This document shows positions 12,996 to 14,295 of a stretch of DNA of 14,295 bases, piece by piece (the first letter of the stretch is position 1; every line of letters begins with the position of its first letter). The stretch covers positions 1 through 14,295 of the forward strand of contig CAZOFA010000062.1 in NCBI GenBank assembly GCA_964578975.1, given 5' to 3'. The position numbers and the translations under genes were made by a program. The DNA comes from CAYRUP01 sp964578975. Its GTDB lineage: Bacteria; Pseudomonadota; Gammaproteobacteria; DSM-16500. Under the pieces are notes generated by a model. It was not told the origin of the DNA. It did no database searches and saw only the letters and a program-made list of their open reading frames with translations.

Positions 12996-14295
12996 ATGAT
13001 GATAAATAATGAAACTCCTCTGATTGAAGCGGTGAATGTAGAAAAAAAATATAAAACGGGTGATCGACAAGATTTGCACGTGTTGCATGATATTAATTTT
13101 CGCATGAATGAAGGTGAAATCGTTGCGATTCTCGGTAAATCGGGTTCCGGTAAATCAACTTTGTTGCGAATTTTTGCGGGACTTGTGCGACCAAGCTCTG
13201 GCACTGTGTTTTATCGTGGTAAGCCCGTGCATGGACCGGTGCGTGGCACATCGATGGTCTTTCAAAATTTTGCCTTACTTCCTTGGCTCACGGTGTTAGA
13301 AAATGTGGAATTGGGATTAGAAGCATTAGGCGTGGATCGTGAAGAACGTCGCGAGCGCGCATTGAAAGCGATTGATACGATCGGGTTAGATGGATTCGAA
13401 ACAGCATTCCCCAAAGAATTATCAGGTGGCATGCGTCAACGTGTGGGTTTTGCGCGCGCACTGGTTGTGAATCCCGATATTTTATTAATGGACGAACCTT
13501 TTTCCGCGCTCGATGTGTTAACTGCCGACAATTTAAAAAGCGATTTACTGGATTTATGGGAAACGAAAAAAACCGGAATTCACGGCATTATTTTTGTCAC
13601 GCACAATATTGAAGAAGCAACCTTATTGGCAGATCGCATTATTATTTTTAATAGTAATCCCGGTTCAATTCGTGGCGAATTAAAAATTTCCTTAACTCAT
13701 CCGCGCAGTGATTTGGATCCACGTTTTCGCAATCAAGTCGATCGCGTGTATACGTTAATGACGACACAAATCCGTGCGGAGCAAACGGGTGCTGATGATC
13801 ATCCGTTGATTGATATTGGTTATCGCTTGCCAGAAGCCAGTGTGGCGGAAGTCACGGGATTGTTGGAAACGCTGAACGCCCCTGAAACCAATGGCAAAAT
13901 GGATTTGCCGGTGGTGGCTGAAACATTGATGTTGGATATCGATGAATTATTTCCTCTCACCGAATTATTAGAAATTTTGCATTTTGCGAAAGTTTCGAAG
14001 GGTGATATCACCATTACCGAGGATGGTATTGCATTTGTGGAAGCAGATATTTTAGAACGTAAAAAAATATTTTTACAACGCTTAATAAAATATGTGCCGC
14101 TCGCACGTTACATTTACGACCAATTAACGCATCACCCGCGTCATCGCGCGCTCGAAGAAAATTTTCTGTCGTTGCTTGAAGATTATTTAACTGAGAAAGA
14201 AGCGGTGCGCGTGTTGAGCACGGTGATTGAATGGGGTCGGTATGCGGAATTGTTTGCGTATGATTATAATGCGGGTGTGTTGAGTTTGGAAAATC
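12996..14295 (+). CDS. ABC transporter ATPase with AAA-associated C-terminal domain (3' partial)
   Basis: NitT/TauT-type importer ATPase (COG1116), open to the window edge (433 codons seen, probably nearly complete). Walker A GKSGSGKST is at 47-55, the Q-loop at Q90, the signature LSGGMRQ at 142-148, Walker B ILLMDEP at 162-168 and the H-loop at H203. Residues from about 270 form an additional domain resembling the AAA-associated C-terminal domain (LPVVAETLMLDIDELFP ... ITEDGIAFVEADILERKK). This domain is found in ATPases paired with double permeases. AGGAT six bases before the ATG at 12996 supports that start; an ATG directly follows at 12999. It is co-transcribed with the permease. Confidence 0.93.
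   Translation, partial: MMINNETPLIEAVNVEKKYKTGDRQDLHVLHDINFRMNEGEIVAILGKSGSGKSTLLRIFAGLVRPSSGTVFYRGKPVHGPVRGTSMVFQNFALLPWLTVLENVELGLEALGVDREERRERALKAIDTIGLDGFETAFPKELSGGMRQRVGFARALVVNPDILLMDEPFSALDVLTADNLKSDLLDLWETKKTGIHGIIFVTHNIEEATLLADRIIIFNSNPGSIRGELKISLTHPRSDLDPRFRNQVDRVYTLMTTQIRAEQTGADDHPLIDIGYRLPEASVAEVTGLLETLNAPETNGKMDLPVVAETLMLDIDELFPLTELLEILHFAKVSKGDITITEDGIAFVEADILERKKIFLQRLIKYVPLARYIYDQLTHHPRHRALEENFLSLLEDYLTEKEAVRVLSTVIEWGRYAELFAYDYNAGVLSLEN

Overview
The window reads as a chromosomal segment of an AT-rich gammaproteobacterium. The codon usage, the gene families and the presence of coiled-coil genes resembling host-interaction proteins suggest the Legionellales (Legionella/Coxiella relatives). 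That placement is inferred from family resemblance; no rRNA or marker gene is present to prove it.

Region 1 (1-3900) is a mosaic of small accessory genes punctuated by five copies of a short palindromic REP-like repeat, all in intergenic DNA or gene 3' ends. It holds the tail of one GIY-YIG nuclease gene followed by a complete copy. Next come a minus-strand operon of a PadR-type regulator and a small membrane protein with a clear promoter and palindromic operator, a Bcr/CflA-type MFS exporter whose C-terminus runs into a REP copy, and a divergent LysR regulator. A REP hairpin then separates the LysR gene from a convergent threonine/serine dehydratase (3905-4867).

Region 2 (4868-9308) is the most unusual part. 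Three tandem plus-strand genes (173, 250 and 216 aa) match no family I recognise but are clearly related to each other. They share an N-terminal 'LC..E' motif, a helical-hairpin repeat, and the motif [KR]PS[IV]A..IG[GA]. In two of them PSIASPIGG is identical although 8 of 9 codons differ. Two of the genes share an upstream element, and two share a nearly identical 3' end that continues into the 3' end of a neighbouring QueD-like gene. A fourth large helical/coiled-coil protein follows at 7749-9308. Together they look like a small expanding family of secreted or effector-like proteins; no secretion evidence is visible beyond this resemblance.

Region 3 (7026-7562 and 9300-11208) is an ordinary pterin-related neighbourhood: an atypical 6-pyruvoyl-tetrahydropterin-synthase-like protein, a MidA-family SAM methyltransferase and a FolM-like pteridine reductase. 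The large coiled-coil gene sits between the first two.

Region 4 (11253-14295) is an ABC importer of the nitrate/taurine-like class. It consists of a fused double permease and an ATPase with a C-terminal AAA-associated domain that runs off the window; no solute-binding protein is visible. No stretch longer than 300 bases lacks a gene. I found no tRNA, rRNA or CRISPR array.
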